A stretch of DNA of 64,000 bases from Alphaproteobacteria bacterium (GTDB lineage Bacteria > Pseudomonadota > Alphaproteobacteria > UBA8366 > Aestuariispiraceae): the NCBI GenBank assembly GCA_024743195.1, contig JANSXE010000009.1:107134-171133 (forward strand), in the 5' to 3' direction. Position numbers and translations under genes: made by a program. Under the pieces are notes generated by a model. The model did not search any database. It was not told where the DNA came from and saw only the letters and a list, made by a program, of their open reading frames with translations. Positions 1-8,285 of this stretch are shown here, piece by piece; the stretch's first letter is position 1; every line of letters begins with the position of its first letter.

Positions 1-162
1 GTGCCGGCGCACGGCCTCGGCCCGTTCGCGCGCCTTCTTTTCGGAAGGCTTCTCGAAATGCCGACGGAGCTTCATCTCGCGGAATACGCCTTCGCGCTGC
101 ATTTTCTTCTTCAGCGCGCGGAGCGCCTGGTCGACATTGTTGTCACGAACGATGACTTGCAC
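1..162 (-). CDS. rpsU: 30S ribosomal protein S21 (partial, C-terminus off the window)
   Basis: Small basic protein of the 30S subunit that helps base-pair the 16S 3' end with mRNA during initiation. The 54 visible residues begin [20 protein letters not shown] and continue into the Arg/Lys-rich helix ([20 protein letters not shown]), which is the S21 signature from end to end. The start is a GTG at 160-162. No stop is reached before position 1, so the last 10-20 residues lie outside the window. A good sigma70-like promoter lies upstream (262-290). In alphaproteobacteria rpsU often sits close to a COQ9-family gene, as here. Identity is very secure; only the 3' end is unknown. Confidence 0.95.
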   Translation of the reverse strand, partial: MQVIVRDNNVDQALRALKKKMQREGVFREMKLRRHFEKPSEKKARERAEAVRRH

Positions 163-261
163 GTTTCTTCACCCGACCTTTCGGCTAGCGATTGACGGTG
201 CGTGGGACGGACCCCACGACTCATGGTCGAGAGACAGGCCGCCCCTCGACAACAGCGTCGG

Positions 262-290
262 CTTATAACACCGCCGCCCCTCTTTGTGAA
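262..290 (-). promoter_or_regulatory. Sigma70-like promoter of rpsU
   Basis: On the minus strand, TTCACA (285-290) is followed after exactly 17 bases by TATAAG (262-267); both boxes match the consensus at five of six positions. Transcription would start near 255 and give a 5' leader of roughly 90 bases before the rpsU GTG. Seen in sequence; activity is inferred. Confidence 0.55.
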
Positions 291-325
291 GGGGGAAGCG
301 CACGCGGGGCCGCGGGTCTTTCGCC

Positions 326-370
326 GCCGCGTGTTTTGACGCCGCGTGTTTTGACGCCGCGCGTTTTGAC
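326..370. repeat. 15-bp tandem repeat, three copies, upstream of def
   Basis: Three consecutive copies of gccgcgtgttttgac (326-340, 341-355, 356-370), the third with one change (gcgcg). It lies 31 bases before the def start codon. It is not a CRISPR: there are no spacers. Similar short tandem repeats occur in several other places in this window. Confidence 0.9.
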
Positions 371-400
371 GCCAAGCGCCGTGCGACCCATATTGAGGCC

Positions 401-1006
401 ATGTCGATATTGAAGATCGCCCGAATGGGCCACCCTATCCTGCGCCGCGTCGCGGATCCGGTTCCGGATCCGACGAGCGCCGGCGTCGCCGTCCTGGTGC
501 AGAGCATGGTCGACACCATGGAGGACGCGGACGGAACCGGCCTCGCCGCGCCGCAGGTGCACGTGCCGGCCCGCGTCGTCGTCTACCGCGTCGACCCGTC
601 GGAACGCCGCGGCGTGAGCGAGGGCGTCCCCTTGACCGCGCTGGTCAATCCGGTGCTGACGCCGCTGACCGACGAGATCGCCTATGATTGGGAGGGCTGC
701 CTGTCGGTCCCGGGGCTGGTCGGGCTCGTGCCCCGGGTTACGCGCATCCGGCTGGAAGCCGAAACGCCTGAAGGTGAGCGGATCAAGCGGGAGGTGGAGG
801 GGTTTCACGCTCGGGTGCTGCAGCATGAATGCGATCATCTGGACGGGATTCTCTATCCGCAGCGGATGGACGATCTGTCGCTCCTGCTGTTCGCGGACGA
901 GATGCGCCACGGCCCGCCGGAGAAGGCGCGCCGGCTGATGGGGCTGGCCCCGCGTTCCGAGAGCGGCTCGGACGCCGACGAGGTGGAGGAAGAAGATGCC
1001 GCATGA
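401..1006 (+). CDS. def: Peptide deformylase
   Basis: Removes the N-formyl group from nascent proteins; cytosolic Fe/Zn metalloenzyme. All three family motifs are visible: GTGLAAPQ (residues 45-52), EGCLS (98-102, metal-ligand Cys100) and HECDH (142-146, two metal-ligand His and the catalytic Glu). Length is 201 residues, slightly longer than usual because of an acidic C-terminal tail (DADEVEEEDAA). ATG start at 401. It overlaps the COQ9-family gene by 11 bases, so the two are probably co-translated. The divergent neighbour is rpsU, so this is a translation-related corner of the genome rather than the more common def-fmt pairing. Confidence 0.95.
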   Translation: MSILKIARMGHPILRRVADPVPDPTSAGVAVLVQSMVDTMEDADGTGLAAPQVHVPARVVVYRVDPSERRGVSEGVPLTALVNPVLTPLTDEIAYDWEGCLSVPGLVGLVPRVTRIRLEAETPEGERIKREVEGFHARVLQHECDHLDGILYPQRMDDLSLLLFADEMRHGPPEKARRLMGLAPRSESGSDADEVEEEDAA

Positions 1007-1691
1007 CCAGGCGGGCGCGGTCCCGCCGGAGCTTGACCTGAACGAGACGCGCGACCGCCTGATCGAGGCGGTCCTGCTGCACGTGCCTTTCGACGGCTGG
1101 AGCAAGACCGCGCTGATGCGCGCCGCCGAGGAGTGCGATATCCCGCATGCGACGGCGGAGGCGCTGTTCCCGGCCGGCGCGCGCGATCTGGTGAACTGGC
1201 ACAGCCGCTGGGCCGATCGGCGCATGTCGGCGGCGCTGGCCGAGAGCCCGATGGCTGAGATGCGCATCCGCGAGCGCATCGCCTTCGCCGTGATGACCCG
1301 CCTGGAGCAGAACGCGCTGGATCGGGAGGCGATCCGCGCCGCGCTCGGCTTCCTGGCCCTGCCGCAGAACGCGCCCTTGGCGGCGGAACTGCTCTACCGC
1401 ACGGTCGACGACATCTGGTTCGCCTGCGGCGACCGGTCGACGGACTGGAACTTCTACTCCAAGCGCGGGCTGCTGGCGGGGGTCTATTCCTCGACGCTGC
1501 TGGTCTGGCTCAATGACGACTCGGAGGATTTCGAGACCACCCGCGGCTTCCTCGACCGACGAATCGCGAACGTCATGGCGATCCCGAAGATCAAGGGCCG
1601 GGCGGCGAAGCTGGGCGAGATCGCCGGTTTCATCCCGCGCCGCATCAAGGCCTTCCGCACCTTCCGTCCCGCCGGGGCCGGGCGCGGCTGA
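996..1691 (+). CDS. COQ9 family protein
   Basis: COQ9 proteins bind lipids and assist the COQ7 hydroxylation step of ubiquinone synthesis. The 231-residue length, the TetR-like helical N-terminus with a DGWSKTALMRAAEE helix, and the C-terminal region with DWNFYSKRGLLAGVYSST followed by WLNDDSEDFETTRGFLDRRI are characteristic of the alphaproteobacterial/mitochondrial family. The ATG at 996 lies inside the end of def (11-base overlap). The protein ends with a basic tail (IKGRAAKLGEIAGFIPRRIK) often seen in alphaproteobacterial members. Function in this organism is inferred from the family. Confidence 0.88.
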   Translation: MPHDQAGAVPPELDLNETRDRLIEAVLLHVPFDGWSKTALMRAAEECDIPHATAEALFPAGARDLVNWHSRWADRRMSAALAESPMAEMRIRERIAFAVMTRLEQNALDREAIRAALGFLALPQNAPLAAELLYRTVDDIWFACGDRSTDWNFYSKRGLLAGVYSSTLLVWLNDDSEDFETTRGFLDRRIANVMAIPKIKGRAAKLGEIAGFIPRRIKAFRTFRPAGAGRG

Positions 1692-1722
1692 GACCGCGGC
1701 GCCGAGCGAGGGGGCGCGGTGC

Positions 1723-2070
1723 ATGTTCGAGCATTTCCGGGAAGAGCTTCGGGACGCCCGGCGCGCAGACCCGAAACGCGAGGAAGCGTTGCGCGCGCGC
1801 AACGTGATTCTGGCGTCGGCGGCCGCCATCGCGCCGCTGACGGCGCTGATGTGGATCGCGATCCTGCTCTTATGGGACCATGTGGGCGATCCGCCGGGGC
1901 TGATGACGGATGCGGCGCTGCTTTACCCCGTCCTGTCGGTCGCGGGCGCGATGCTGGCCATGCCGCTGCACAAGCGTGGGCGCTATTTCAGTGCGGGCCT
2001 GATCGCCGCGGCGCCGCTGCTGGCGGTCCTCGCCTATCTCGGCGCGGCGGTGCGCTGGGCCATTGCCTGA
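1723..2070 (+). CDS. Small three-helix membrane protein of unknown function
   Basis: 115 residues from the ATG at 1723. A charged cytoplasmic-type N-terminus (FREELRDARRADPKREEALR) is followed by three hydrophobic stretches at about residues 28-50, 63-79 and 91-112, each long enough to span a membrane, joined by short loops (one with LHKRGRYFS). I do not recognise a family. It follows the COQ9-family gene by 31 bases on the same strand and ends 3 bases before the convergent purK stop. Codon use resembles the neighbours, so I take it as real. Confidence 0.6.
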   Translation: MFEHFREELRDARRADPKREEALRARNVILASAAAIAPLTALMWIAILLLWDHVGDPPGLMTDAALLYPVLSVAGAMLAMPLHKRGRYFSAGLIAAAPLLAVLAYLGAAVRWAIA

Positions 2071-2073
2071 GCG

Positions 2074-3174
2074 TTACGCTTCGTCACGCCGCAGCCGCGT
2101 GACGTGCCCCATCTTGCGCCCGGGGCGCGTCTCGCGCTTGCCGTAGAGATGCAGCCGGGCGCCGGGCTCGGCCAGCAGGTCCGGCCAGGCGTCGACCTCC
2201 TCGCCGATCAGGTTTTCCATCTCCACCGCGCCCAGACGGGAGACCTCCCCCAACGGCAGGCCGCAGATCGCGCGCACCGTCTGCTCGAACTGGCTGGTCG
2301 CGGCGCCGTCGATGGTCCAATGGCCTGAATTATGGGGCCTGGGCGCGATCTCGTTGGCGAGTACGCGGCCGTCCGGCATGACGAACATCTCCACCGCCAG
2401 GAGCCCGACATAGTCCAGCGCAGAGAGCGCCTTGCAGGCGATCTCAACCGCGCGATCCGCGACGTCGGCTGCAATCGGCGCCGGCGCCAGCGTCTTGTGC
2501 AGGACGCCGTCGCGGTGGCGGTTCTCGACCGGTTCGAAGCAGCGGATCTCGCCATCCTCCGTCCGCGCCGCCAGGACGGAGACTTCCAGCGAGAAGTCGA
2601 CGAAGCCCTCCAGCACCGAGCGCTGGGCCCCGACCGCCGCCCAGGCGTCCGCGGCCGCATCGCCGTCGCGGATCACGGCCTGGCCCTTGCCGTCATAACC
2701 GAAGCGCGCGGTCTTCAAGACCGACGGGCGCCCGATCCGCTCGAGCGCGGCGTCGAGCGCCGCCGCATCCGGGATGTCGGCCCAGGGCGCGGTCTCGATC
2801 CCGGCTTTGTTGAGGAAGGTCTTCTCCGCCGCCCTGTCCTGTGCGACGCGCAGCGCCGCCGCGCCGGGGCGCACGGGCTTGCTGGCGGCCAGCCGCTCGA
2901 CCGTCTCGACCGGCACATTCTCGAATTCTAGGGTGATCACGTCGACCGAGGCGGCGAAGACGTCCAGCGCCGCCGCATCGTCCCAGGCGGCGGCCGTGTG
3001 CCGGGCCACGTGCGCGGCCGGGCACTCCGCCGCCGGCTCGTAGACATGACAGCGATAGCCGAGGCGGGCGGCCGCCAAGGCCAGCATGCGGCCGAGCTGG
3101 CCGCCGCCCAGAACGCCGATCACCGACCCGGGCGGAAGATGAAGCCGGTCTTGGGGCGCGGGCCCAGCCGTCAT
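2074..3174 (-). CDS. purK: 5-(carboxyamino)imidazole ribonucleotide synthase (PurK)
   Basis: ATP-grasp enzyme of purine synthesis that carboxylates AIR to N5-CAIR with bicarbonate and ATP. The N-terminus has the diagnostic GVLGGGQLGRMLALAA (about residues 20-35). KTARFGYDGKGQ lies in the ATP-grasp core, and NEIAPRPHNSGHWTIDGA (about 275-292) is the catalytic metal/substrate region. Length 366 is normal. The ATG (3174) lies 4 bases after the purE stop, so purE-purK form an operon read leftwards. Product is passed straight to PurE. Confidence 0.95.
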   Translation of the reverse strand: MTAGPAPQDRLHLPPGSVIGVLGGGQLGRMLALAAARLGYRCHVYEPAAECPAAHVARHTAAAWDDAAALDVFAASVDVITLEFENVPVETVERLAASKPVRPGAAALRVAQDRAAEKTFLNKAGIETAPWADIPDAAALDAALERIGRPSVLKTARFGYDGKGQAVIRDGDAAADAWAAVGAQRSVLEGFVDFSLEVSVLAARTEDGEIRCFEPVENRHRDGVLHKTLAPAPIAADVADRAVEIACKALSALDYVGLLAVEMFVMPDGRVLANEIAPRPHNSGHWTIDGAATSQFEQTVRAICGLPLGEVSRLGAVEMENLIGEEVDAWPDLLAEPGARLHLYGKRETRPGRKMGHVTRLRRDEA

Positions 3175-3178
3175 GGGG

Positions 3179-3673
3179 TCAGCCGTCGGCCGGGTCGTCG
3201 ACCGGCTCCTCGGCGACGGCGTCGGTCTGGCGGGCGCGATAGGCGTCGAGCGCCGCCGCCGTGTCCGGATCGCTGAGGGCCAGGACCGAGGCGGCGAGAA
3301 GGGCCGCGTTGATCGCCCCCGACCGCCCGATCGCCAGCGTTCCGACCGGCACGCCCGCCGGCATCTGGACGATCGAAAGGAGGCTGTCCTTGCCGCTCAA
3401 CGCCTGCGACTGGATCGGCACGCCGAACACCGGCAGGGGCGTCATGGCCGCGGCCATGCCCGGCAGGTGCGCCGCCCCGCCGGCCCCCGCGATGATGACC
3501 TTCAGGCCGCGTGCGCGCGCGCCTTCCGCGTAGGCGACCAGGCGCTTCGGCGTCCGGTGCGCCGAGACGATCTTGCGCTCGAAGGAGACGCCCAGGGACT
3601 GAAGCGTCTCCGCCGCATGGCGCATGGTCGGCCAGTCGGACTGGCTGCCCATGATGATGCCGACGTCGGGCAT
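3179..3673 (-). CDS. purE: N5-carboxyaminoimidazole ribonucleotide mutase (PurE)
   Basis: Moves the carboxyl group of N5-CAIR to C4 to give CAIR. The 164-residue protein has the class I PurE hallmarks: [18 protein letters not shown] near the N-terminus, [10 protein letters not shown] (catalytic His region), [15 protein letters not shown], and [20 protein letters not shown]. The ATG at 3673 is the natural start; open frame upstream of it has no PurE similarity. The C-terminus has an acidic extension ([13 protein letters not shown]). First gene of the purEK operon; the 117 bases between it and the divergent gene at 3791 must hold its promoter. Confidence 0.95.
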   Translation of the reverse strand: MPDVGIIMGSQSDWPTMRHAAETLQSLGVSFERKIVSAHRTPKRLVAYAEGARARGLKVIIAGAGGAAHLPGMAAAMTPLPVFGVPIQSQALSGKDSLLSIVQMPAGVPVGTLAIGRSGAINAALLAASVLALSDPDTAAALDAYRARQTDAVAEEPVDDPADG

Positions 3674-3790
3674 GGCCCCTCTCTCTTTCGACGCCGCCGC
3701 GCTCGCGTGGGCGCGGCGATCGGGAAAGGGGGGAGTATAGGAATCCGCCTGATCCGTGCAAGCGGGCGCAAAAGCGCCTATCTTAGGGAT

Positions 3791-4669
3791 ATGAAGACGG
3801 ATGAGACCAACTTCGTGCGCAACGTCCTGCCCGCGCCGCGCCAGCGCGGGACCCCGGTGCTCGAGCCAGCGGAGCCGGTGCACGGCGAGGATCCGACGAT
3901 CGACGAGCTCGATCCCTTCGAGCGTTGGCGCATGCAGCGCGAAGACAGGGGGCGCGAAGACAGGGGGCGCGGCGGCGCGGCCGACGCCTATCGGCGCGCC
4001 CCGGGGGGCGGGTCTGCGACCGGGCCGCATGGCGATCTGAAGGATGCGACGTCGATCCACGGGCTTGACCCGGCCGCGCTGCCGGCGCCGGTGCTCGCGG
4101 CGTTGGGCGAGATGGGCGAGGAGATCGCGCACCTGAACGAAGCGCTGACAGCGGCCGCCGCCCGTATCGACCGATTGGAGGCGGAGATTGATCGGGACGA
4201 CCTGACCGGGTTGCTGGACCGCGGCGGGCTGCTGCACGAGATCGCGCATGTCCGCGCGCTCGACGCGCAGGAGCGCAACGGCCCCGGCAGCACGGTGGCG
4301 CTCATCGATCTGGAGCCGGCCCCGGAGGTGCGCCGCCGGTGCGGCCGGCCCGCGATGGAGCGGCTGTTGCGCGAGACCGCCGAGGCGTTGGCGGAGGCCT
4401 GCCAGCCGGGCGAAGCGCTGGCGCATCTCGGGGAAGGTGAATACGCCGTGATCCTGCCGGGGCGGGCGTCGGATCAGGCGCGCGGGCGGCTGTCCGAGAT
4501 CCTCTCCGCCGCGTTCGAGAGGCCCTTCCGCGCGGAGGGTCGGGATTATCGCCTGTCGGCCGCGGCCGGGCTGGCGGCTGCAGGCGCAGGGAGCGACGCC
4601 GACGCGGTCCTCGCCGCTGCGGACGTGGATCTGCGTCGCGCATCCGGGGCGGGGCGCCGGGAAAGCTAG
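3791..4669 (+). CDS. Degenerate GGDEF-domain protein
   Basis: 292 residues from the ATG at 3791. The N-terminal third is low-complexity and charged with an in-frame duplication ([11 protein letters not shown]). A predicted coiled coil ([19 protein letters not shown], about 110-130) leads into [18 protein letters not shown], the usual entry of a GGDEF domain. The active-site loop reads GEGEY instead of GG[DE]EF, and the DxxxF metal/substrate segment is replaced by LEPAPEV, so diguanylate cyclase activity is unlikely. It may be a pseudo-cyclase acting as a sensor or partner, or a decaying copy. It is divergent from purE and overlaps the convergent YdcH-like gene by 4 bases. Confidence 0.7.
   Translation: MKTDETNFVRNVLPAPRQRGTPVLEPAEPVHGEDPTIDELDPFERWRMQREDRGREDRGRGGAADAYRRAPGGGSATGPHGDLKDATSIHGLDPAALPAPVLAALGEMGEEIAHLNEALTAAAARIDRLEAEIDRDDLTGLLDRGGLLHEIAHVRALDAQERNGPGSTVALIDLEPAPEVRRRCGRPAMERLLRETAEALAEACQPGEALAHLGEGEYAVILPGRASDQARGRLSEILSAAFERPFRAEGRDYRLSAAAGLAAAGAGSDADAVLAAADVDLRRASGAGRRES
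3938..3967. repeat. In-frame 15-bp duplication in the degenerate GGDEF gene
   Basis: Two perfect adjacent copies of cgcgaagacaggggg (3938-3952 and 3953-3967) encode the repeated EDRGR. The unit length, a multiple of three, keeps the frame open. Confidence 0.85.
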
Positions 4670-4872
4670 GCGATGATGTCGTCGATCAGCATCGTCTCAA
4701 GACGCGCAATCTGATCCTTGATCGCGAGTTTGCGTTTCTTCATGCGCTGCATCTGAAGCTGATCGAAGGGCGCGCGCTCCGAGACGCGCGCGATCATGTC
4801 GTCGAGATCGCGGTGCTCGGACAGCAGGGCGTCGATGCGCGCGCGGATTTCGCGTTCCTGCTGCTCGTCCAT
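4666..4872 (-). CDS. YdcH/DUF465 family small protein
   Basis: 68-residue, highly charged helical protein: a first helix [20 protein letters not shown], a short turn, then [20 protein letters not shown]. This two-helix layout and the MKKRKLxIKDQI segment are typical of the YdcH/DUF465 family, whose function is not known. ATG at 4872. Its stop overlaps the stop of the convergent degenerate-GGDEF gene (4666-4669). A 14-bp tandem repeat starts 13 bases upstream of its start codon. Confidence 0.82.
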   Translation of the reverse strand: MDEQQEREIRARIDALLSEHRDLDDMIARVSERAPFDQLQMQRMKKRKLAIKDQIARLETMLIDDIIA

Positions 4873-4884
4873 CTGGTCTCGTCG

Positions 4885-4946
4885 GTCGTGAGGCGCTGGT
4901 TGTAGGGCGCTGGTTGTAGGGCGCCGGTTGTGAGGCGCTGGTCGTG
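4885..4946. repeat. 14-bp tandem repeat, four full copies plus a part
   Basis: Units related to gttgtagggcgctg start at 4885, 4899, 4913 and 4927, with a further partial copy from 4941. Copies differ at one to three positions. The array fills most of the gap between the divergent YdcH-like gene and the TIGR02444-like gene, where promoters would be expected. Confidence 0.9.
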
Positions 4947-5054
4947 CGTACGCCGACCGTCGGGACGGCCGCGCGATCGCGACGCCTTATAGCAGCCCCG
5001 CCCGTGGGAAAGAAGAGATTTGCGCCCGTGCGCCGCCCCTGCGAGACTCGCGCG

Positions 5055-5684
5055 ATGAGCGAGACGCCGCAAGACCCGCCCGAGCCTGCGCCGACGCCCG
5101 AGACGGCGCCTGAGACGGCGCCCGACTCGGCGCGGCTCTGGCGGTTCGCGGTCGATCTGTACGGGCGAGACGGTGTCGAGGACGCGGCCTTGGCGCTGCA
5201 GGACGATCACGGGCTCGACGTGACCATGCTGCTGCTCTGTTGCTTCCTGGGACGGCACGGGGTTCGGGCGCGCCGTGAGACCATCGCGGCGCTGGACCAG
5301 CATGCGCGGGCTTGGCGTGCGGTGGCGGTCGAACCGCTGCGCACCCTGCGCCGGCGCTTGAAGCGGGACGTCGGCGCGGTCTCGGCGGAGAGCGCGGCCC
5401 CGTTCCGGGAGCGCGTGAAAGCGCTGGAGTTGGAGGCGGAGCGTCTGGCGCTCGATACGCTGTTCCGCACGCTCGAGCGGCTGCCCGGCCGGGATGCGCG
5501 CGAGGCGGAGCGCGCCGGGGTGATGCGGGTCAATCTGTCGCTATATGTCGAACAGGCGGGCGTCGCGGACCGCGCAGCCGCGCGGCCGTATCTGGAAACG
5601 CTCGTTCTCGGCGCGGTGGAAACGGTTCTGAAGCCGGCGCCCGAGCGTGGAGAAAGCGCGGAGGGCGACGCGAACGACGCGTAG
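5055..5684 (+). CDS. TIGR02444 family protein
   Basis: 209 residues from the ATG at 5055. After a Pro/Thr-rich N-terminal tail comes LWRFAVDLYGRDGVEDAALALQDDHGLDVTMLLLCCFLG, cited here only as the segment spanning residues about 28-66: the pattern of an aromatic W-F, a Y-x(4)-V, LQDxHGLDV and a small-residue LLxCxxxG stretch matches TIGR02444. The rest is helical and charged. No catalytic function is known for the family. It is convergent with mlaC, 10 bases away. The upstream in-frame extension to 4944 runs through the repeat region and is unlikely to be coding. Confidence 0.75.
   Translation: MSETPQDPPEPAPTPETAPETAPDSARLWRFAVDLYGRDGVEDAALALQDDHGLDVTMLLLCCFLGRHGVRARRETIAALDQHARAWRAVAVEPLRTLRRRLKRDVGAVSAESAAPFRERVKALELEAERLALDTLFRTLERLPGRDAREAERAGVMRVNLSLYVEQAGVADRAAARPYLETLVLGAVETVLKPAPERGESAEGDANDA
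5095..5130. repeat. 12-bp tandem repeat inside the TIGR02444-like gene
   Basis: Three copies related to cgcccgagacgg (5095-5106, 5107-5118, 5119-5130) encode the PETAPETAPDSA segment of the N-terminal tail. In-frame expansion of a disordered region. Confidence 0.75.
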
Positions 5685-5694
5685 TCGAAGCGGC

Positions 5695-6342
5695 TCAGCC
5701 TTGCTGGCGACGCTCGGCCAGGGCGGCGTTCTGCTTGCGCAGCGCGTCGATCAGCGCATCGACGCCCCCATTGGCGCGCATGAAGCCGACATATTCGTCG
5801 CGCTGCGTGACCATCATGGAAATGCCTTCGACGACGATGTCGATGATCTTCAACTCCCCGTCCTTGCGGTGAACGCGCCACGCGACCCGAACCGGGGGGG
5901 CGTCGCCGAGCTGCTCAAGTTCGGTTTCCACGATGGTGCTGTCGCGGCCGCCTTCGCGGGTCCGCAGGAGATGGAGCTCCTCGCCCGTATAGTTGCGGAA
6001 CCGCCAGGCGTAGTTCTGGACGATGTTCTCCTCGAGCAGTTCGAGGAACGTCCCCATTTGCTCCGCGTCCGTCTGCCGGCGGTAGACGCCCAGCACGTAG
6101 CCGCCGACGAATTCCAGGTCGAGGCCGGTGTTCAGCAGGGTGCGGAAGCGCTCCTGCCGTTCCTCCTGTGGAATCTCCCGGTCGGTGAGCGCCGTCACGG
6201 CGCGCTCGCCGAGATCGAGGATGAAGGCCCCGGCCTCCGCGTCCTGCGCGAAAGCCGTCCCCGTTCCGGAAGCGCCCGGGGCGCTCGCCATGCAGATCGC
6301 CGCGATCGCGGCCAGAGTGAACCCTCGGAGCGTACGCAGCAT
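5695..6342 (-). CDS. mlaC: MlaC-type periplasmic phospholipid-binding protein
   Basis: Periplasmic carrier that shuttles phospholipids between the outer-membrane MlaA complex and the inner-membrane MlaFEDB transporter. 215 residues; the first 33 form a signal peptide (hydrophobic FTLAAIAAICMASAPGA, cleavage near AFA|QD). The mature part has the family pattern: RFRTLLNTGLDLEFVGGYVLG, ENIVQNYAWRFRNYTGE, and WRVHRKDGELKIIDIVVEGISM followed by QRDEYVGFM. It lies 20 bases downstream of mlaA in the same direction, a common alphaproteobacterial pairing. The inner-membrane mlaFEDB genes are not in the window. Confidence 0.9.
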   Translation of the reverse strand: MLRTLRGFTLAAIAAICMASAPGASGTGTAFAQDAEAGAFILDLGERAVTALTDREIPQEERQERFRTLLNTGLDLEFVGGYVLGVYRRQTDAEQMGTFLELLEENIVQNYAWRFRNYTGEELHLLRTREGGRDSTIVETELEQLGDAPPVRVAWRVHRKDGELKIIDIVVEGISMMVTQRDEYVGFMRANGGVDALIDALRKQNAALAERRQQG

Positions 6343-6362
6343 GCCGACGCCTCCGTTGCGCG

Positions 6363-7211
6363 TTATTCGGCCGGGACGGCCTGGCTGGCGACCAGTTCGT
6401 CGTCGGTCGCGTAAAACTCGTAATCCAGCTCGTCGAGGCTCATGGACGGCACCGGCGACGTCTCGTCAGACCCGGGGTCCCGGTTCTCGATCAGGCTTTG
6501 GCGGGTCTGGCGGTAGAGGCTGCGGACGGTCGCGTAGAAGTCCAGAGAGGTCTCTTCCAGATCCTGCAGTTGCCTGTAGTTGCGCGAGCGCATGTCCACC
6601 GCCTCGGTCACGCCGAGGATGATCGCGTTGTTCTCGATCACCCAGCGCTCCGAATTGTCCGCCCAGTAGGTGAGCGGGTTCAGATAGCGATCGGCGACGA
6701 AACCGCCCGCATCGCGCAGATTGGAGGGACCGAGGAAAGGCAGCATCAGATACGGGCCGTCGCCGACGCCCCAGACCGCGAGGGTCTGACCGAAATCCTC
6801 GGGATGGTACGGATGTCCGGCTTCGCCGGCCGGGTCGAAGAAACCGATCCCGGCGACGGTGTTGAAGATGAAGCGGCCCATCGTGGTTCCGGCGCGCTCC
6901 ATCTCGCCCTGCATCAGATCGTTGGCGAGGATGACCGGCGTCTTCAGATGGCGCAGGAAGTTGCGCACGCCGTCGCGCACCAAGTCAGGCAGGACGAGTT
7001 CGTACACCTGAGCGACCGGACGCAGGATCGTCTTGTCGACGAACAGGTTGAATTCGAAGATCGCCCGGTTCACGGGCTCGATCGGATCGTTGGTTTCCTG
7101 GAAGGCTGCGCGCGCTTCCGGGTCGTCCGGCGGCGTGGCGCATCCGGCGAGGCCGAGCACGAGCACAGCGGCCGCCATGGGCCTCAGGAGCCTGCGCGCC
7201 CTGTTCCGCAC
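6363..7211 (-). CDS. mlaA: MlaA (VacJ) outer-membrane lipoprotein
   Basis: Removes phospholipids from the outer leaflet of the outer membrane. I choose the GTG at 7211: it has GAGGAAG 8 bases upstream and gives a compact lipoprotein signal, RRLLRPMAAAVLVLGLAG followed by the lipidated Cys24. The 282-residue product then shows NDPIEPVNRAIFEFN (about 39-53), the conserved N-terminal VacJ stretch, and GDGPYLMLPFLGPSNLRD (about 160-177), the diagnostic MlaA motif. An ATG at 7445 would add 78 residues with no family similarity. mlaC follows immediately. The C-terminal tail is acidic and slightly longer than in E. coli. Confidence 0.92.
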   Translation of the reverse strand: MRNRARRLLRPMAAAVLVLGLAGCATPPDDPEARAAFQETNDPIEPVNRAIFEFNLFVDKTILRPVAQVYELVLPDLVRDGVRNFLRHLKTPVILANDLMQGEMERAGTTMGRFIFNTVAGIGFFDPAGEAGHPYHPEDFGQTLAVWGVGDGPYLMLPFLGPSNLRDAGGFVADRYLNPLTYWADNSERWVIENNAIILGVTEAVDMRSRNYRQLQDLEETSLDFYATVRSLYRQTRQSLIENRDPGSDETSPVPSMSLDELDYEFYATDDELVASQAVPAE

Positions 7212-7674
7212 CCTGCCGACTTCCTCGAAAAATGCCCGATTACCCGTCACGTTCGGCTCCACAGCGCCCGTATCATCATACCTAGTCCCCACCGCACTGT
7301 CGTCAAACCCGACAACCAACCGCACACGCTTTACGCCGGACCGGTGCGACGAGGCAAGCCCGCGCTTCGATCCGAAGCGCCGATCGCATCGAGGATGCCT
7401 TACAGCGCCTAATGGCCGGTTAACGGAGGCGTCCGATTCGCGCACGCCCTTCGAGTGGCGAGCGGACGCACCATCCCTGCATGCGGTCTGGGTACCATAG
7501 GGTCGATGGACTCGTCATCGGCTGGCGCTTGGGGGGGCGGCGATCGCGCGGCGACTGTTGCATTTATGCCGCTATGCGTCGGGTGCGCGACGCAAGGCGC
7601 AGCCCGGCGAATCGGATAAGAGCCGACCAGACGCCGTCTGAGACGTCACCTGAGACAAGGAGGAAGACGCGCCC
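7212..7674. other. Intergenic region, mlaA to thioesterase (463 bp)
   Basis: Divergent control region between mlaA (minus) and the thioesterase (plus). The only clear signals are a possible minus-strand promoter at 7275-7306 and the Shine-Dalgarno AAGGAGGAAG ahead of 7675. I find no convincing ORF, RNA gene or repeat in the remainder. Confidence 0.5.
7275..7306 (-). promoter_or_regulatory. Possible promoter of mlaA-mlaC
   Basis: Minus strand TTGACG (7301-7306) with TATGAT (7275-7280) downstream. The 20-base spacing is long for sigma70; an alternative box TAGGTA gives 16 bases. It would start transcription about 60 bases before the mlaA GTG. Confidence 0.35.
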
Positions 7675-8166
7675 ATGACCGCCGCGCCGATCGACGAGGC
7701 TTTGGTGCAAGGCCACCGATCCACCGTGCAGGAGGCGTGGATCGACTATAACGGCCACATGAATGTGGCCTACTACGTGCTGGCTTTCGACCAGGCCACG
7801 GATTTCTTCACCGATCGCGTCGGGCTCGACGCGGCGTATCGCGAGAGTGCGAACGCCTCGTTTTTCGTGGTCGATATGAATGTCGGTTATCGCCGGGAGT
7901 TGGGGGCTGGCGCGCCGCTGTTGTTCACGACGCAACTCTTGGACTTCGATCGCAAGCGCATGCGCTTTTTCCACACCATGCTGCACGCGGAGGAGCGATT
8001 CGTCGCCGCGACGAACGAAATCCTGACCGTGCATGTGGACATGACCGCGCGGCGCAGTTCGCCGATGGCCGAGTCGGTGCTGCGCGCGCTCGAGGCGCTG
8101 AGCGCGCGCCAGAAGCACTTGCCGCCGCCTCCGGAGGCGGGACGGGTGCTCGGGATCCGCCGGTGA
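7675..8166 (+). CDS. Hotdog-fold thioesterase family protein
   Basis: 163 residues, probably a cytosolic acyl-CoA thioesterase. The segment WIDYNGHMNVAYYVLAFDQA (about 22-41) carries the D-x-N-x-H-M-N catalytic motif of the YbgC/4HBT type, and FFVVDMNVGYRRELGAGAPL matches the second strand block. Relatives of this type are found in carnitine/betaine operons, but here no catabolic genes are adjacent, so the substrate is unknown. ATG at 7675 with a strong Shine-Dalgarno AAGGAGG. It stands alone between divergent mlaA and the downstream diguanylate cyclase. Confidence 0.82.
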   Translation: MTAAPIDEALVQGHRSTVQEAWIDYNGHMNVAYYVLAFDQATDFFTDRVGLDAAYRESANASFFVVDMNVGYRRELGAGAPLLFTTQLLDFDRKRMRFFHTMLHAEERFVAATNEILTVHVDMTARRSSPMAESVLRALEALSARQKHLPPPPEAGRVLGIRR

Positions 8167-8285
8167 AGGCGGGACGAGGCAAACTGCTTGTGGGTCGCGA
8201 ATGATTTGCTAGCATGCCCCGTGCCGGCGCGGGGGGCGCCGATCGGCTGCGTCGGGCGGACGCCCCGGTGCGCGGAGTGCGGCGG

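Noticed and set aside
326..370. Short tandem repeats as a CRISPR array
   Set aside because: Units are 14-15 bp, directly adjacent, with no spacers and no cas genes in the window.
7212..7445. N-terminal extension of MlaA to 7445
   Set aside because: It would place 78 residues before a clear lipoprotein signal, with no family similarity and across a likely promoter.
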